Source: Pseudomonas sp. CFBP 13711
GTDB lineage: Bacteria; Pseudomonadota; Gammaproteobacteria; Pseudomonadales; Pseudomonadaceae
NCBI RefSeq assembly: GCF_014842265.1
Contig: NZ_JACYVI010000001.1
Location: forward strand, 434,001-498,000
Reading direction: 5' to 3'
DNA length: 64,000 bases
The notes under the pieces were generated by a model. That model worked only from the letters and a program-made list of their open reading frames with translations, did not search any database and was not told where the DNA came from. Position numbers and translations under genes: made by a program. Below, piece after piece: positions 1-8,889 of this stretch. Position 1 is the first letter of the stretch, and each line of letters starts with the position of its first letter.

Positions 1-1
1 C

Positions 2-61
2 CGAGTGAAGATTGGCGGGCACGCGACGCTGGTGGCCAGCGGCGCGTTGATACTTGGATAG
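2..61 (+). CDS. C-terminal end of a gene cut by the window edge, possibly PhzF family
   Basis: The first 60 bases read as an open frame of 19 residues (RVKIGGHATLVASGALILG) ending in TAG at 59-61. The pattern of a V-x-I-G-G-H-A-x-x-V stretch followed by a short G-x-L tail resembles the last beta-strands of PhzF-like isomerase/epimerase proteins, but 19 residues are too few to assign a family. It would converge on the ABC ATPase gene that ends at 104, leaving a 42-bp gap. Both the reading frame and the family are tentative. Confidence 0.35.
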   Translation, partial: RVKIGGHATLVASGALILG

Positions 62-103
62 TTGATGCGGGGCTGAAGGTGCCTGATCGAGAATGACAGG
101 CCT

Positions 104-1183
104 TCAGATCGCGACGTCTCGATGCACCGGCACGCTGCCCGAGGTTGGAAACAGCACCAGATGCTCGGCCGAGACTTCGAAGCCGACCTGATCCCCGGCG
201 CGCAGATCCACGTGGCTGGGGAACAACGCCTCCAGCTGCGTGCCGGTCGGCAGTTGCAGGCGATACAAAGTGGCAGCGCCCTGAAACGTCAGGCTCGCAA
301 CGCGGGCCTTGATCGGGCTGTCGGGCGCATGAATGAGGTCGTCAGGGCGCAGCAACACATCCATCGGGGTGCCGCGCGCGCCGGCGTAGGCACGATTGCC
401 CCGCAGCACGCCCAATTCGGTCTGCACTGACTCGGCATCGATCAAGTGCCCGCGAATGAAATAACCCTGTCCGACGAAACTGGCGACATAAGGCGTCGCC
501 GGCTCGTGATAGAGGTTGTAGGGCGTGTCCCACTGTTCCAGCCGACCGTCCTTGAAAACTCCGACATGGTCGCTCACGGCAAAAGCCTCTTCCTGATCGT
601 GGGTCACCAGAATCGCGCTGGTGCCACGGGCCTTGAGAATGTCGCGCACCTCGTGGCTCAGGCGCCGACGCAACTCGCCATCCAGGTTTGAAAACGGCTC
701 ATCCAGCAGCAACAACTGCGGCTCCGGCGCGAGTGCGCGGGCCAGCGCTACACGTTGCTGCTGTCCTCCGGAAAGTTCGTGAGGGTGACGCGCGCCCAGT
801 GCGCCCAGGTTAACCAGCTCCAGCATCTCCTGAACCACCTGCTTCTGGCGCGGATGGTTGCGGATGCCGAAGGCGATGTTGTCGGCGACCGTGAGGTGCG
901 GAAACAGCGCGTAGTCCTGAAACACCATGCCGATGCGGCGCTTCTCCGGGGCCAGGGTAAAACCGGCCCGTGAAATGACCTCGCCGGCCAGCGTGATCTC
1001 GCCTTCGTGTACCGGCTCGAAACCGGCGATGGCGCGCAGGGTGGTGGTCTTGCCGCAGCCGGACGAACCCAGCAGGCACCCGATGTCGCCGGCATTCAGG
1101 TGCAGATTGAGGTTCTGCACCACCCGTTGGTCCTGATAACCGCAGGCGAGGTTATGCAGGGTCAGCAGCAGGGGCTGGCTCAT
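104..1183 (-). CDS. ABC transporter ATP-binding protein, PotA/FbpC-like
   Basis: This 359-residue cytoplasmic ATPase would power an importer for polyamine, iron(III) or a similar substrate. Walker A (GSSGCGKTT) is at residues 39-47, the Q-loop glutamine is near 89, the signature LSGGQQQR is at 137-144 and Walker B (LLLLDEP) is at 157-163. The last ~80 residues form the TOBE-type extension typical of the PotA/FbpC/CysA class. Its ATG overlaps the argF stop by 4 bp (ATGA), so it is probably co-transcribed with and translationally coupled to argF. No permease or binding-protein gene is adjacent, so the ATPase must serve membrane partners encoded elsewhere. The substrate cannot be told from sequence. 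Confidence 0.9.
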   Translation of the reverse strand: MSQPLLLTLHNLACGYQDQRVVQNLNLHLNAGDIGCLLGSSGCGKTTTLRAIAGFEPVHEGEITLAGEVISRAGFTLAPEKRRIGMVFQDYALFPHLTVADNIAFGIRNHPRQKQVVQEMLELVNLGALGARHPHELSGGQQQRVALARALAPEPQLLLLDEPFSNLDGELRRRLSHEVRDILKARGTSAILVTHDQEEAFAVSDHVGVFKDGRLEQWDTPYNLYHEPATPYVASFVGQGYFIRGHLIDAESVQTELGVLRGNRAYAGARGTPMDVLLRPDDLIHAPDSPIKARVASLTFQGAATLYRLQLPTGTQLEALFPSHVDLRAGDQVGFEVSAEHLVLFPTSGSVPVHRDVAI

Positions 1184-2103
1184 GGGGCAGTAAAGGCCGG
1201 CGCCACGAGGAATTCAAGCAGGGCTTTCTGCGCATGCAGCCGGTTCTCGGCCTGATCCCACGCCACCGAACGCGGGTCATCCAGCAAGTCTTCGCTGATC
1301 TCTTCGCCACGGTGCGCTGGCAGGCAGTGCATGAAAATCACGTCTTCAGCCGCGCGGTCGAGCATTTCGCGGGTGACCTGGAACGGCTTGAACAGGGCCA
1401 GACGCTTGGCGGCTTCCTCTTCCTGCCCCATCGACGTCCAGACATCGGTGGAGACCAGATGCGCACCTTTCACCGCTTCGTGGGGGGCACGAGTCAGGGT
1501 CACGCGATCACCCGCCAGGGCCAGGAAATGCGCGCTGGGTTCGTAGCCTTCCGGGCAGGCGACCCGCAACTGAAAGTCGAACTGAATCGCTGCTTCTATA
1601 TAGCTGTTGCACATGTTGTTGCCATCGCCGATCCACGCGACCGTTTTTCCCTGGATGGAGCCGCGATGCTCGAGGAATGTTTGCATGTCGGCCAGCAACT
1701 GGCAGGGATGAAGGTCATCGGACAGGCCGTTGATGACCGGTACGCGGGAATGGGCGGCGAATTCGGTGAGGTTGCTGTGGGCAAAGGTCCGGATCATCAC
1801 GGCATCGACCATCCGCGACATGACCCGGGCGCCATCGGCAATCGGCTCGCCACGGCCCAGTTGGGTGTCCCGAGGAGAGAGGAAGATGGCCTGGCCGCCC
1901 AGCTGGATCATCCCGGCTTCGAACGAGACACGGGTCCGCGTCGAGGATTTCTCGAAGATCATCGCCAGGATGCGGCCCTTCAACGGCTCGAAGAGCACGC
2001 CTCGATTTCGCAGGTCCTTCAGCTCAACGCCGCGACGAATCACCCCGACCAGCTCAGCGGGGGTGTAGTCCATCATCGAGAGAAAGTGCCTTGCGCTCAT
2101 CAT
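1180..2103 (-). CDS. argF: Anabolic ornithine carbamoyltransferase
   Basis: The enzyme makes citrulline from ornithine and carbamoyl phosphate in cytoplasmic arginine synthesis. At 307 residues it is of normal length. The carbamoyl-phosphate binding motif S-T-R-T is at 54-57, HPCQ at 132-135 and the ornithine-site HCLP at 259-262. Two ATG codons are in tandem at the start (2103 and 2100), and either could be used. The catabolic paralogue ArcB would normally sit in an arc operon, which is absent here, and the pairing with argG 8 kb away fits the anabolic enzyme. A tandem ArgR-type site lies about 105-140 bp upstream. The ABC ATPase gene overlaps its 3' end. Confidence 0.96.
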   Translation of the reverse strand: MMSARHFLSMMDYTPAELVGVIRRGVELKDLRNRGVLFEPLKGRILAMIFEKSSTRTRVSFEAGMIQLGGQAIFLSPRDTQLGRGEPIADGARVMSRMVDAVMIRTFAHSNLTEFAAHSRVPVINGLSDDLHPCQLLADMQTFLEHRGSIQGKTVAWIGDGNNMCNSYIEAAIQFDFQLRVACPEGYEPSAHFLALAGDRVTLTRAPHEAVKGAHLVSTDVWTSMGQEEEAAKRLALFKPFQVTREMLDRAAEDVIFMHCLPAHRGEEISEDLLDDPRSVAWDQAENRLHAQKALLEFLVAPAFTAP

Positions 2104-2206
2104 TAACTACCTTGTCTGCAACAGACCGCAGATCCTCAAAGCCGGGTTTTTTTCGGAAAAACGGGCGAGACCTGCGGCGAAAGCCGCACGGGGCGACGAA
2201 TAGGGA

Positions 2207-2243
2207 AGGCGCGAGGGTATAAGAAAATGTCGCCTGATGCCAA
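2207..2243. promoter_or_regulatory. Putative tandem ArgR operator upstream of argF
   Basis: The segment holds TGTCGC-N8-AA at 2228-2243, an exact match to the ArgR half-site described for P. aeruginosa. Exactly 21 bp before it is a weaker copy, AGGCGC-N8-AA, at 2207-2222. The 21-bp period equals the published half-site length (TGTCGC-N8-AA-N5). Both half-sites read on the plus strand, opposite to argF. Repression of argF by arginine-bound ArgR is known in P. aeruginosa; its use here is inferred. Confidence 0.5.
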
Positions 2244-2550
2244 GGCCCGCCGCGATGGAAAATCGTCGTCGGACGTTCGGTAGCCTGAAAGCGGCGTTCG
2301 CAGGACGCTTTTCATGTAACGAAGTGCTACAGTCATGTTTCTGCGCAGGCCTTTCGCCATCGCATTAGTCCTGATCAGATCGCTCGCATGTGACACCCTT
2401 TGGCGTCGCTGCGATTACTGCCTGATCCGTAACAGTCGCAAACCACTGTGCAGCCTTATGCGACATGCTTTACGCCGCGGAAACCCGGACGTTTCCTAAA
2501 CCATCGGCGTGGGTTATAAAGGCGGCTTATGTCCTCCAAAGAGGTGGGGA

Positions 2551-2853
2551 ATGGATTCAAAAGAGCAACAACTGACGGAACTGCTCGGGCTCACGGCTCG
2601 AACCCTTACGCACCTCACGGCGTCCATGACGTCGATGTCGTTCGAACTGATGCGCAGCGAAGACGAGGTCACACGTTCTGCGGGGCGTCGGATGATCGAT
2701 CGCATGGCCACCATCAGCGCCGGACTCGACGAGCACTGGCGGCTGATCGGCGAACTCACCGGCATCCAGGTGTCTCAGGAGCAGATCGAAACGGTTCATG
2801 AGGTGCAGATGCAGCGCAAGGTGGTCACGCCCATCGGTGGCGCTGCTTCCTGA
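2551..2853 (+). CDS. Small hypothetical protein
   Basis: This is a 100-residue soluble, mostly helical protein with no signal peptide or membrane segment. I chose the ATG at 2551 because a strong Shine-Dalgarno stretch (GAGGTGGGGA) sits directly before it; an in-frame start at 2509 would add 14 unlikely residues. It is divergent from argF and 150 bp upstream of the molybdopterin oxidoreductase. P. aeruginosa has uncharacterised small genes in the same interval, so it may be conserved. I recognise no domain. Confidence 0.7.
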   Translation: MDSKEQQLTELLGLTARTLTHLTASMTSMSFELMRSEDEVTRSAGRRMIDRMATISAGLDEHWRLIGELTGIQVSQEQIETVHEVQMQRKVVTPIGGAAS

Positions 2854-3000
2854 GTGACGCTTCCTTCATCGGGTGAGCTATCGGCTCGCCTGATGCAGCC
2901 CGATTCACGGCACTGACGTTTCTGGCGCATCGCCCGGACAGGTCCCATAGTTTTGTATCCGCGATCGGCTTGATCGCCCTATAAAAACTCGAGACTGGCG

Positions 3001-5109
3001 ATGACCAAGACTCTCCACCACCGTGCCTGTCACCTGTGCGAGGCGATTTGCGGCCTCACCCTCGAAACCACCCCGCAGGACGACGCCACCACCCTGATCA
3101 CCTCGATCAAGGGCGATGCGCAGGACACCTTCAGTCGCGGGCACATCTGCCCCAAAGCCGTCGCGCTGCAAGATATCCAGAATGACCCCGATCGCCTCCG
3201 GCAGCCCATGCAGCGCATTGGCAACGACTGGCAGCCGATCGAGTGGCAGGCCGCGTTTGATCTGATCGCCGAGCGCCTGGCCGACATTCAGGCGCGCCAT
3301 GGTCAGAACGCGGTGGCGGTGTATCAGGGCAACCCCAGCGTGCATAACTATGGGCTGATGACCCACAGCAATTATTTTCTAGGGCTGCTGAAAACCCGCA
3401 ATCGTTATTCCGCAACGTCTGTAGACCAGCTTCCCCATCACCTGACCAGTCATTTGATGTACGGCCACGGCCTGCTGCTGCCCATCGCCGACATTGACCA
3501 CACCGATTTCATGCTCATCCTCGGCGGCAATCCGCTGGCGTCCAACGGCAGCATCATGACCGTGCCCGACGTCGAGAAGCGCCTCAAGGCGATTCAGGCC
3601 CGTGGCGGCAAAGTCGTCGTGGTCGATCCGCGACGCAGTGAAACCGCTGCGATCGCCGATCAGCACCTGTTCATCCGTCCGGGCGGCGACGCAGCGTTTC
3701 TGTTCGGCGTGCTGCACACCCTGTTCGCCGAAGGCCTGACCCGTGAAAGCCACCTTGCCGTTGATGGCCTGGAGGATGTCCGCGCGGCGGTCAGCGAGAT
3801 GAACGCCGACGCGATGAGCCCTCGATGCGGGGTGCCGGCCGAGCAGATCAGGCAGCTCGCGCGGGACTTCGCCGCCGCCGAAAGTGCGGTGTGTTATGGG
3901 CGTATGGGTATTTCCACTCAGGCGTTCGGCACCCTGTGCCACTGGCTCGTGCAACTGATCAATCTGGTCACCGGCAATCTCGACCGTGCAGGCGGTGCGC
4001 TGTGCACCGAGCCCGCGCTGGATCTGGTGGCGTCGACCTCCGGCGGCAGCTTCAATCGCTGGCAGAGCCGCGTCTCGCAACTGCCCGAGTACGGCGGCGA
4101 GCTGCCGGTGTCTGCACTGGCCGAGGAAATGCTGACCCCTGGAGAAGGGCAGATCAAGGCGCTGGTTACGGTCGCGGGCAACCCGGCGTTGTCGACACCC
4201 AACGGCCGTCAGCTCGACACCGCCCTTGAAGGGCTGGAATTCATGGTCAGCGTCGATTTATACATCAACGAAACCACGCGGCACGCAGACCTCATCCTGC
4301 CATCGACGTCCGCGCTGGAAAACGACCACTACGACACCACGTTCAACATGTTCGCCGTGCGCAACGTCACCCGCTTCAACCGCGCGATCCTCGCCAAGCC
4401 CGAAGGCGCGCTGCACGACTGGGAAATCTTCGTCGGCCTCGCCCAGGCGTTCGCACTGAAAACCGGCCGCGAGCTGAAACCGACAATGCCGCCGGCGCAG
4501 ATGGTCGATCGTGGTCTGCGCGCCGGGCTGTATGGTGATGCTTCGCCGTTTAAGTTGTCCCTGGAAACACTGGCGCAGTATCCCCACGGCCTGGACCTCG
4601 GCCCGCTCAAGCCCAACCTCGCTGCGCGCCTCAAAACAGTCAATCAGCGCGTGCAGGCCGCGCCGCCGGTGATCCTTGCCGATCTTGCTCGCTTCGCCGC
4701 GCAGCCGGTTGCGCACGCCGATGGCCTCATGCTGATCGGTCGGCGCCACGTGCGCAGCAATAATTCATGGATGCACAATTACCATCGTCTGGTGAAAGGC
4801 AAGCCGCGGCATCAGTTGCTGATGCACCCCGACGACTTGCTCAGCCGAGGGTTGGTGGACGGACAGCGGGTCAGGGTCAGCTCGCGGGTCGGCGTGATCG
4901 AGGTCGAGGTCATGGGCAGCGCCGACATGATGCCCGGGGTCGTCAGCCTGCCCCATGGCTGGGGCCACGGTCGTCCGGGCGTGAAAATGGACATCGCGGC
5001 GGCACAGCCAGGTGAAAGCGCGAATGACCTGACTGACGAGCGGGCGCTGGACGGGATTTCCGGTAACGCCGTGCTGAATGGGGTGCCAGTCACGGTTTCG
5101 GCGGCATGA
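3001..5109 (+). CDS. Molybdopterin oxidoreductase with N-terminal [4Fe-4S] site
   Basis: This 702-residue protein belongs to the formate dehydrogenase/assimilatory nitrate reductase superfamily. Cysteines 10, 13, 17 and 50 (C-x2-C-x3-C and GHICPKA) form the N-terminal [4Fe-4S] site. The central half binds the bis-molybdopterin cofactor, and residues ~575-695 form the molydopterin-dinucleotide-binding barrel. The cluster begins at residue 10 with no twin-arginine leader, so the enzyme is predicted to be cytoplasmic. The orthologue in P. aeruginosa is annotated only as a probable oxidoreductase, and its substrate is unknown to me. It stands alone, with a ~150-bp gap on the left and ~107 bp before grxD. 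Confidence 0.9.
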   Translation: MTKTLHHRACHLCEAICGLTLETTPQDDATTLITSIKGDAQDTFSRGHICPKAVALQDIQNDPDRLRQPMQRIGNDWQPIEWQAAFDLIAERLADIQARHGQNAVAVYQGNPSVHNYGLMTHSNYFLGLLKTRNRYSATSVDQLPHHLTSHLMYGHGLLLPIADIDHTDFMLILGGNPLASNGSIMTVPDVEKRLKAIQARGGKVVVVDPRRSETAAIADQHLFIRPGGDAAFLFGVLHTLFAEGLTRESHLAVDGLEDVRAAVSEMNADAMSPRCGVPAEQIRQLARDFAAAESAVCYGRMGISTQAFGTLCHWLVQLINLVTGNLDRAGGALCTEPALDLVASTSGGSFNRWQSRVSQLPEYGGELPVSALAEEMLTPGEGQIKALVTVAGNPALSTPNGRQLDTALEGLEFMVSVDLYINETTRHADLILPSTSALENDHYDTTFNMFAVRNVTRFNRAILAKPEGALHDWEIFVGLAQAFALKTGRELKPTMPPAQMVDRGLRAGLYGDASPFKLSLETLAQYPHGLDLGPLKPNLAARLKTVNQRVQAAPPVILADLARFAAQPVAHADGLMLIGRRHVRSNNSWMHNYHRLVKGKPRHQLLMHPDDLLSRGLVDGQRVRVSSRVGVIEVEVMGSADMMPGVVSLPHGWGHGRPGVKMDIAAAQPGESANDLTDERALDGISGNAVLNGVPVTVSAA

Positions 5110-5216
5110 CGGTCATCGGGGCGATCAAGGCCAAGACCGAGCGTTATGCTCGGGAATCGTTTAGAATGCGCCACCGTGTCGACACATACAGTCGTAAAGT
5201 TTAGCCGAGGTGCTCC

Positions 5217-5546
5217 ATGGATATTATCGAAACGATCAAAGATCAGATTGCCAGCAACACCGTTCTGCTTTACATGAAAGGCGCTCCGAATGCCCCGCAG
5301 TGCGGCTTTTCGGCCAAGGCTTCTCAGGCACTGATGGCGTGTGGCGAAAAGTTCGCGTACGTCGATATCCTGCAGAACCCTGAAATCCGCGCCAATCTGC
5401 CGAAATACGCCAACTGGCCAACTTTCCCGCAGCTGTGGGTCGGTGGTGAACTGGTCGGCGGTAGCGACATCATCACTGAAATGCAGGCCGACGGTTCGCT
5501 GCAGAAACTGGTGAAAGACGCTGTTGCGAAGAACGCTACTGCCTGA
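5217..5546 (+). CDS. grxD: Monothiol glutaredoxin Grx4
   Basis: This 109-residue CGFS-type glutaredoxin carries the active-site motif at residues 29-32 (PQCGFS). Such proteins bind a bridging [2Fe-2S] cluster with glutathione, often with a BolA partner, and act in cytoplasmic iron-sulfur trafficking rather than in disulfide reduction. A Shine-Dalgarno-like GAGGTGCTCC precedes the ATG at 5217. It converges on the bacterioferritin gene bfr, and the two share a bidirectional terminator at 5561-5596. The iron-storage neighbours fit a role in iron homeostasis. Confidence 0.95.
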   Translation: MDIIETIKDQIASNTVLLYMKGAPNAPQCGFSAKASQALMACGEKFAYVDILQNPEIRANLPKYANWPTFPQLWVGGELVGGSDIITEMQADGSLQKLVKDAVAKNATA

Positions 5547-5560
5547 TTTCGGCAGTCGCA

Positions 5561-5596
5561 AAAAAGCCCCGCTCTCTGCCGAGACGCGGGGCTTTT
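5561..5596. terminator. Bidirectional Rho-independent terminator between grxD and bfr
   Basis: AAAAAGCCCCGC (5561-5572) and GCGGGGCTTTTT (5585-5596) form a perfect GC-rich stem, with an A-tract on the left and a T-tract on the right. It can therefore stop grxD transcription on the plus strand and bfr transcription on the minus strand. Confidence 0.9.
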
Positions 5597-5634
5597 TATT
5601 GGGCGATGCTTTAAGACGATGTCCGGGACTGGAA

Positions 5635-6111
5635 TCAGTCCTCTTCGCCCATCTGCGATTGCAGGTAGTTTTCGATGCCGACCTTGTCGATCAGGCCCAG
5701 CTGGGTTTCCAGCCAGTCGATGTGCTCTTCTTCCGATTCCAGAATGTCTTCCAGCATCTCGCGGCTGCCGAAGTCGCCAACGGTTTCGCAGTGCGCGATG
5801 GCTGCTTTCAAGTCGGCGTGGCCCTTGCGCTCGATGCGCAGGTCACACTCAAGCATTTCCTTGGTGTGCTCGCCGATCAGAATCTTGCCGAGGTCCTGCA
5901 GGTTTGGCAGGCCTTCCAGGAACAGGATGCGCTTGATCAGCTTGTCAGCGTGTTTCATCTCGTCGATGGATTCGTGGTACTCGTGTTTGCCCAGCTTGTT
6001 CAGGCCCCAGTCTTCGTACATGCGCGCATGCAGGAAGTACTGATTGATCGCGACCAGCTCGTTACCGAGGATCTTGTTGAGATGCTGGATGACTGTGATG
6101 TCGCCTTTCAT
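5635..6111 (-). CDS. bfr: Bacterioferritin (heme-binding, ferroxidase-active)
   Basis: The 158-residue subunit should assemble into the 24-mer shell that oxidises and stores iron in the cytoplasm. All expected di-iron ligands are present (E18, E51, H54, E94, E127, H130), and M52 is the axial heme ligand at the subunit interface, so this is an active heme bacterioferritin. It lies downstream of bfd on the same strand, with a terminator-like hairpin at 6273-6294 and a ~200-bp A+T-rich leader between them, so the two are probably transcribed separately. In P. aeruginosa Bfd reduces the stored iron of BfrB, and this is the same pairing. Confidence 0.96.
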   Translation of the reverse strand: MKGDITVIQHLNKILGNELVAINQYFLHARMYEDWGLNKLGKHEYHESIDEMKHADKLIKRILFLEGLPNLQDLGKILIGEHTKEMLECDLRIERKGHADLKAAIAHCETVGDFGSREMLEDILESEEEHIDWLETQLGLIDKVGIENYLQSQMGEED

Positions 6112-6272
6112 GATCGGGTCCTGTCGAAGGTATAGGTAATACAGGCGGCAAGTCTGAGCCCCCTCTATAACTCTGTCAAACCTAAGTTATTGAATAATAA
6201 GTGAAAATAAATAGGAATAAGAATGTTTGTGTTCCGCATCTTGTTGCTAAGCGATTGAATTAAAGGCATAAA

Positions 6273-6294
6273 AAAACCGGACAGTGTCCGGTTT
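6273..6294 (-). terminator. Terminator downstream of bfd
   Basis: AAAACCGGACA and TGTCCGGTTTT form an 11-bp perfect stem just after the bfd stop (6312). Read on the minus strand it is followed by a T-rich stretch. It separates bfd from bfr. Confidence 0.8.
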
Positions 6295-6311
6295 TGTTTG
6301 AAATCGGTAAT

Positions 6312-6530
6312 TCAGGCAGCTGAAAATTCTGCGGGGTAGGCGAGGGCGGCATGACTGGTTTGCAGCTCGGTCAGGGTTTCACGCACCACTTCCTTCGCCA
6401 GGCAGGCACATTTGCCGCATTTGCTGGCGACACCCAGGGTCTCGCGGACGTCACGATAACTGCAGCATCCTTCCATGATTGCTTCACGGATTTGTCCGTC
6501 GGTAACACCTTGGCAGAGGCAGACATACAT
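6312..6530 (-). CDS. bfd: Bacterioferritin-associated ferredoxin
   Basis: This 72-residue [2Fe-2S] protein delivers electrons to bacterioferritin so that stored ferric iron is released. The cluster ligands are C4, C6, C38 and C41 (C-x-C and C-x2-C), all present, in a BFD-like fold. A Fur-box-like sequence lies 45-65 bp upstream of the start, which fits the low-iron induction known for bfd in P. aeruginosa. In that species a peroxiredoxin gene separates bfd from rnt; here the place is taken by repeats. Confidence 0.95.
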   Translation of the reverse strand: MYVCLCQGVTDGQIREAIMEGCCSYRDVRETLGVASKCGKCACLAKEVVRETLTELQTSHAALAYPAEFSAA

Positions 6531-6570
6531 ATAAGAAACCGTCGCTGAGTGATTGGCTCAATGCGAGGGA

Positions 6571-6597
6571 TACTAATGTTAATGAGAATGCTTGTCA
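6571..6597. promoter_or_regulatory. Fur-box-like sequence upstream of bfd
   Basis: The stretch around TAATGTTAATGAGAATGCTT (6574-6593) resembles the 19-bp iron box (GATAATGATAATCATTATC) in its central AATGAGAAT core, but it is not a full palindrome. Its place 45-65 bp before bfd and the known iron regulation of bfd support the call. It is a visual match only. Confidence 0.45.
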
Positions 6598-6690
6598 AAA
6601 CTACTCAGCCTTCTGGATGTGACCTCCGATGAGTGGTCAGCCGAGTCCCAATGCTGATTCCCCATACGCAGAGATGCATAGATAGGTCCT

Positions 6691-6960
6691 GCCTAACGGC
6701 AGAACGTTTCGCCTTCGGCGAGTTACTTGGAAAAAGCACCCCAAGTAACCAAGGGTGCTTGCTCCTGGTTTGGCCCTTCCTTCGTCAGGGTTCCTTCACT
6801 CCGGTCTCGCTCCGTGGGCCCGCGCCGAACGGACATCCATGTCCTGACGGCGCTCTCGCGGCATCCATGCCGCTCGGCCCACTCCGCGAGACCTGCGTTC
6901 AGCCTGCACCCAAGTCGCGTTCTGCGGTGACTGAGCCTTTTGCGTAAGAAGATCAAGAGC
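6691..6960. repeat. Dispersed ~270-bp structured element, copy 1
   Basis: This intergenic segment between bfd and rnt recurs at 31731-32000 and ~38975-39262 with high similarity. It contains hairpins at 6722-6749 (GTTACTTGG/CCAAGTAAC), 6736-6758 (GCACCC/GGGTGC, overlapping and so competing with the first), 6831-6844 (GGACAT/ATGTCC) and 6858-6873 (GCGGCAT/ATGCCGC). It ends in GATCAAGAGC and is followed by a REP pair. It has no convincing gene. Open frames across it are found in every copy but look spurious, because the substitutions follow base pairing rather than codons. Confidence 0.75.
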
Positions 6961-6991
6961 GGATCAAGAGCAGATCAGAAGCAGTACAGGA

Positions 6992-7059
6992 GCTTCCCGG
7001 CTGAAGCCGGTCCTACAGGCGCGCGCGGTCTATTAGTGGGACCGGCTTTAGCCGGGAAG
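6992..7059. repeat. REP pair (CCGGCTTTAGCCGGGAAG type)
   Basis: Two inverted units, GCTTCCCGGCTGAAGCCGGT near 6992 and ACCGGCTTTAGCCGGGAAG ending at 7059, flank a short spacer. Each unit is itself a hairpin. The same units follow the other two copies of the 270-bp element. Confidence 0.8.
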
Positions 7060-7123
7060 GGGCCGGTCGGCGCGCTGACGGAGTGTGAGCCGATCACTGC
7101 CTCTCGATCCCCACCCCATAAAA

Positions 7124-7144
7124 AACCGGCCACTTGGGCCGGTT
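7124..7144 (-). terminator. Terminator of the pyrC-rnt operon
   Basis: AACCGGCC-ACTTG-GGCCGGTT is a perfect 8-bp stem starting 25 bp beyond the rnt stop. On the minus strand it runs into a T-tract (plus-strand AAAAA before 7124). Confidence 0.85.
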
Positions 7145-7168
7145 CTTCAATCGCGCAGCAGCATCGAC

Positions 7169-7846
7169 TTAGTCGTTGAAGTCGTGCCAGCCGCCCATTT
7201 CTTTCCACCGGTTGACGATGCCGCAGAACAGCTCGGCAGTCTTCTCGGTGTCGTAACGGGCCGAATGGGCTTCGCGGCCATCGAAATCGATGTCCGCCGA
7301 CTGGCAGGCTTTCGCCAGGACAGTCTGACCGTACGCCAGGCCCGCCAGGGTCGCGGTGTCAAAGCTGGAGAACGGGTGAAACGGATTACGCTTCATGTCG
7401 AGCCGCGCAACCGCTGCGTTGAGAAAGCCCAGGTCGAAGCTGGCATTGTGACCCACCAGAATCGCGCGCTTGCAGCCATTGGCCTTCAGCGCCTTGCGAA
7501 TGCCGCGGAAGATGTCGGTCAGCGCCGTTTCTTCGCTCACGGCCATGCGCAGCGGGTGATCCAGTTTGATGCCGGTGAACTCCAGTGCCGCCGCTTCAAC
7601 GTTGGCGCCTTCGAAAGGTTCGACGCGGAAGAAGTAGGTGTGGTCCGGAAAGACAAAGCCTTTCTCGTCCATGCCAATCGTCGTGGCGGCGATTTCCAGC
7701 AATGCATCGGTGGCGCAATTGAAACCGCCAGTTTCTACGTCAACGACAACGGGCAGGTAACCGCGAAAACGGGCAGCCATCGGGTGCCGGGACCCTGTAC
7801 CGCCACCGGAGCCTTCTTGCTCGTCTTCGTAATGTTCTTCACTCAC
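7169..7846 (-). CDS. rnt: Ribonuclease T
   Basis: This 225-residue DEDDh 3'-5' exonuclease trims the CCA end of tRNAs and the 3' ends of 5S and 23S rRNA. The catalytic set is visible: D36 and E38 (VVDVETGG), D138 ([10 protein letters not shown]), and H194 and D199 (AHSARYDTE). The first ~25 residues are an acidic, glycine-rich tail outside the nuclease fold. The start codon overlaps the pyrC stop by 4 bp, giving a pyrC-rnt operon as in other pseudomonads. Confidence 0.95.
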   Translation of the reverse strand: MSEEHYEDEQEGSGGGTGSRHPMAARFRGYLPVVVDVETGGFNCATDALLEIAATTIGMDEKGFVFPDHTYFFRVEPFEGANVEAAALEFTGIKLDHPLRMAVSEETALTDIFRGIRKALKANGCKRAILVGHNASFDLGFLNAAVARLDMKRNPFHPFSSFDTATLAGLAYGQTVLAKACQSADIDFDGREAHSARYDTEKTAELFCGIVNRWKEMGGWHDFND

Positions 7847-8889
7847 GCGTGTTCCTCCAGCAGGCGCCAGCGCAGTTTTTCACCGGCGCGCAGCGGGATA
7901 ACAGAAAGCTCGCCAAACGGCAGGCTGGCGGGGGCCGTCCACTCGTCACGAACCAGGGTAATGGTGTCAGTGTTGGCCGGCAGGCCATAAAAGGCCGGGC
8001 CGTGGAGACTGGCGAAACCTTCCAGCTTGTCCAGCGCATTGCGTGACTCGAATGCCTCGGCGTACAGCTCGATGGCGGCGAATGCGGTGTAGCAGCCGGC
8101 ACAACCGCATGCCGCTTCTTTGGCGTGCTGCGCGTGGGGCGCCGAGTCCGTTCCGAGGAAGAACTTGCTGCTGCCGCTGGTGGCGGCATCAAGAAGGGCG
8201 ACCTGGTGGGTGTTGCGCTTGAGGATCGGCAGGCAATAGAAGTGGGGACGGATGCCGCCCACCAGCATGTGATTGCGGTTGTATAGCAAATGGTGCGCAG
8301 TGATGGTCGCGCCGACATGGGCCGACGCTTCATTGACGAACTGCACGGCGTCGGCGGTGGTGATGTGTTCGAACACCACTTTCAAGGTCGGGAAACGCTC
8401 GACGACACGGCGCATATGTTCATCGATGAAAATTTTCTCGCGGTCGAACACGTCGATGTCGCCGCGGGTCACCTCGCCGTGGATCAACAGCGGCAGTCCC
8501 ACTTCGGCCATCGCCTCGAGCACCGGGAAGATCTTGTCGACGCTGGTCACGCCCGAATCGGAGTTGGTGGTGGCGCCTGCCGGGTACAACTTGGCGGCGT
8601 AGACGAAACCACTGGCCTTCGCGGCGCGAATCTCTTCGGGCTGCGTCAGGTCGGTCAGGTAAAGCACCATCAGCGGCTCGAAGCGACTGCCTTGCGGGCG
8701 CGCAGCGAGGATGCGCTGACGATAAGCGTCCGCTTGCTCGGCGTTGCGTACCGGCGGCACGAGGTTCGGCATGATGATCGCGCGGCCAAAAGTGCGCGCT
8801 ACGTCGGCGACGGTGTGGGGCAAAACAGCGCCATCTCGAAGATGGATGTGCCAGTCGTCGGGGCGCAGGAGGGTCAGGCGTTCGGACAT
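7843..8889 (-). CDS. pyrC: Dihydroorotase, class II
   Basis: The enzyme closes carbamoyl aspartate to dihydroorotate in pyrimidine synthesis. I take the ATG at 8889 ([12 protein letters not shown], 348 residues), because the zinc motif H14-x-H16 (WHIHLRDG) then sits at the family's usual place; an in-frame ATG at 8910 would add seven residues. The conserved [14 protein letters not shown] stretch holds the lysine that is carboxylated to bridge the two zincs. It is translationally coupled to rnt through a 4-bp overlap and is divergent from motY. Confidence 0.96.
   Translation of the reverse strand: MSERLTLLRPDDWHIHLRDGAVLPHTVADVARTFGRAIIMPNLVPPVRNAEQADAYRQRILAARPQGSRFEPLMVLYLTDLTQPEEIRAAKASGFVYAAKLYPAGATTNSDSGVTSVDKIFPVLEAMAEVGLPLLIHGEVTRGDIDVFDREKIFIDEHMRRVVERFPTLKVVFEHITTADAVQFVNEASAHVGATITAHHLLYNRNHMLVGGIRPHFYCLPILKRNTHQVALLDAATSGSSKFFLGTDSAPHAQHAKEAACGCAGCYTAFAAIELYAEAFESRNALDKLEGFASLHGPAFYGLPANTDTITLVRDEWTAPASLPFGELSVIPLRAGEKLRWRLLEEHA

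Noticed and set aside
2136..2396. An 86-codon minus-strand frame upstream of argF
   Set aside because: It covers the ArgR-like site and the argF promoter region, has no ribosome site and has an arginine-rich random composition.
6723..6956. Similar ~77-codon frames (sharing S-E-G-T-x-T-K-E-G-P-N) in all copies of the 270-bp element
   Set aside because: The frame is shared because the DNA is repeated. Differences between copies follow hairpin pairing, including changes that are not silent, so a conserved protein is unlikely.
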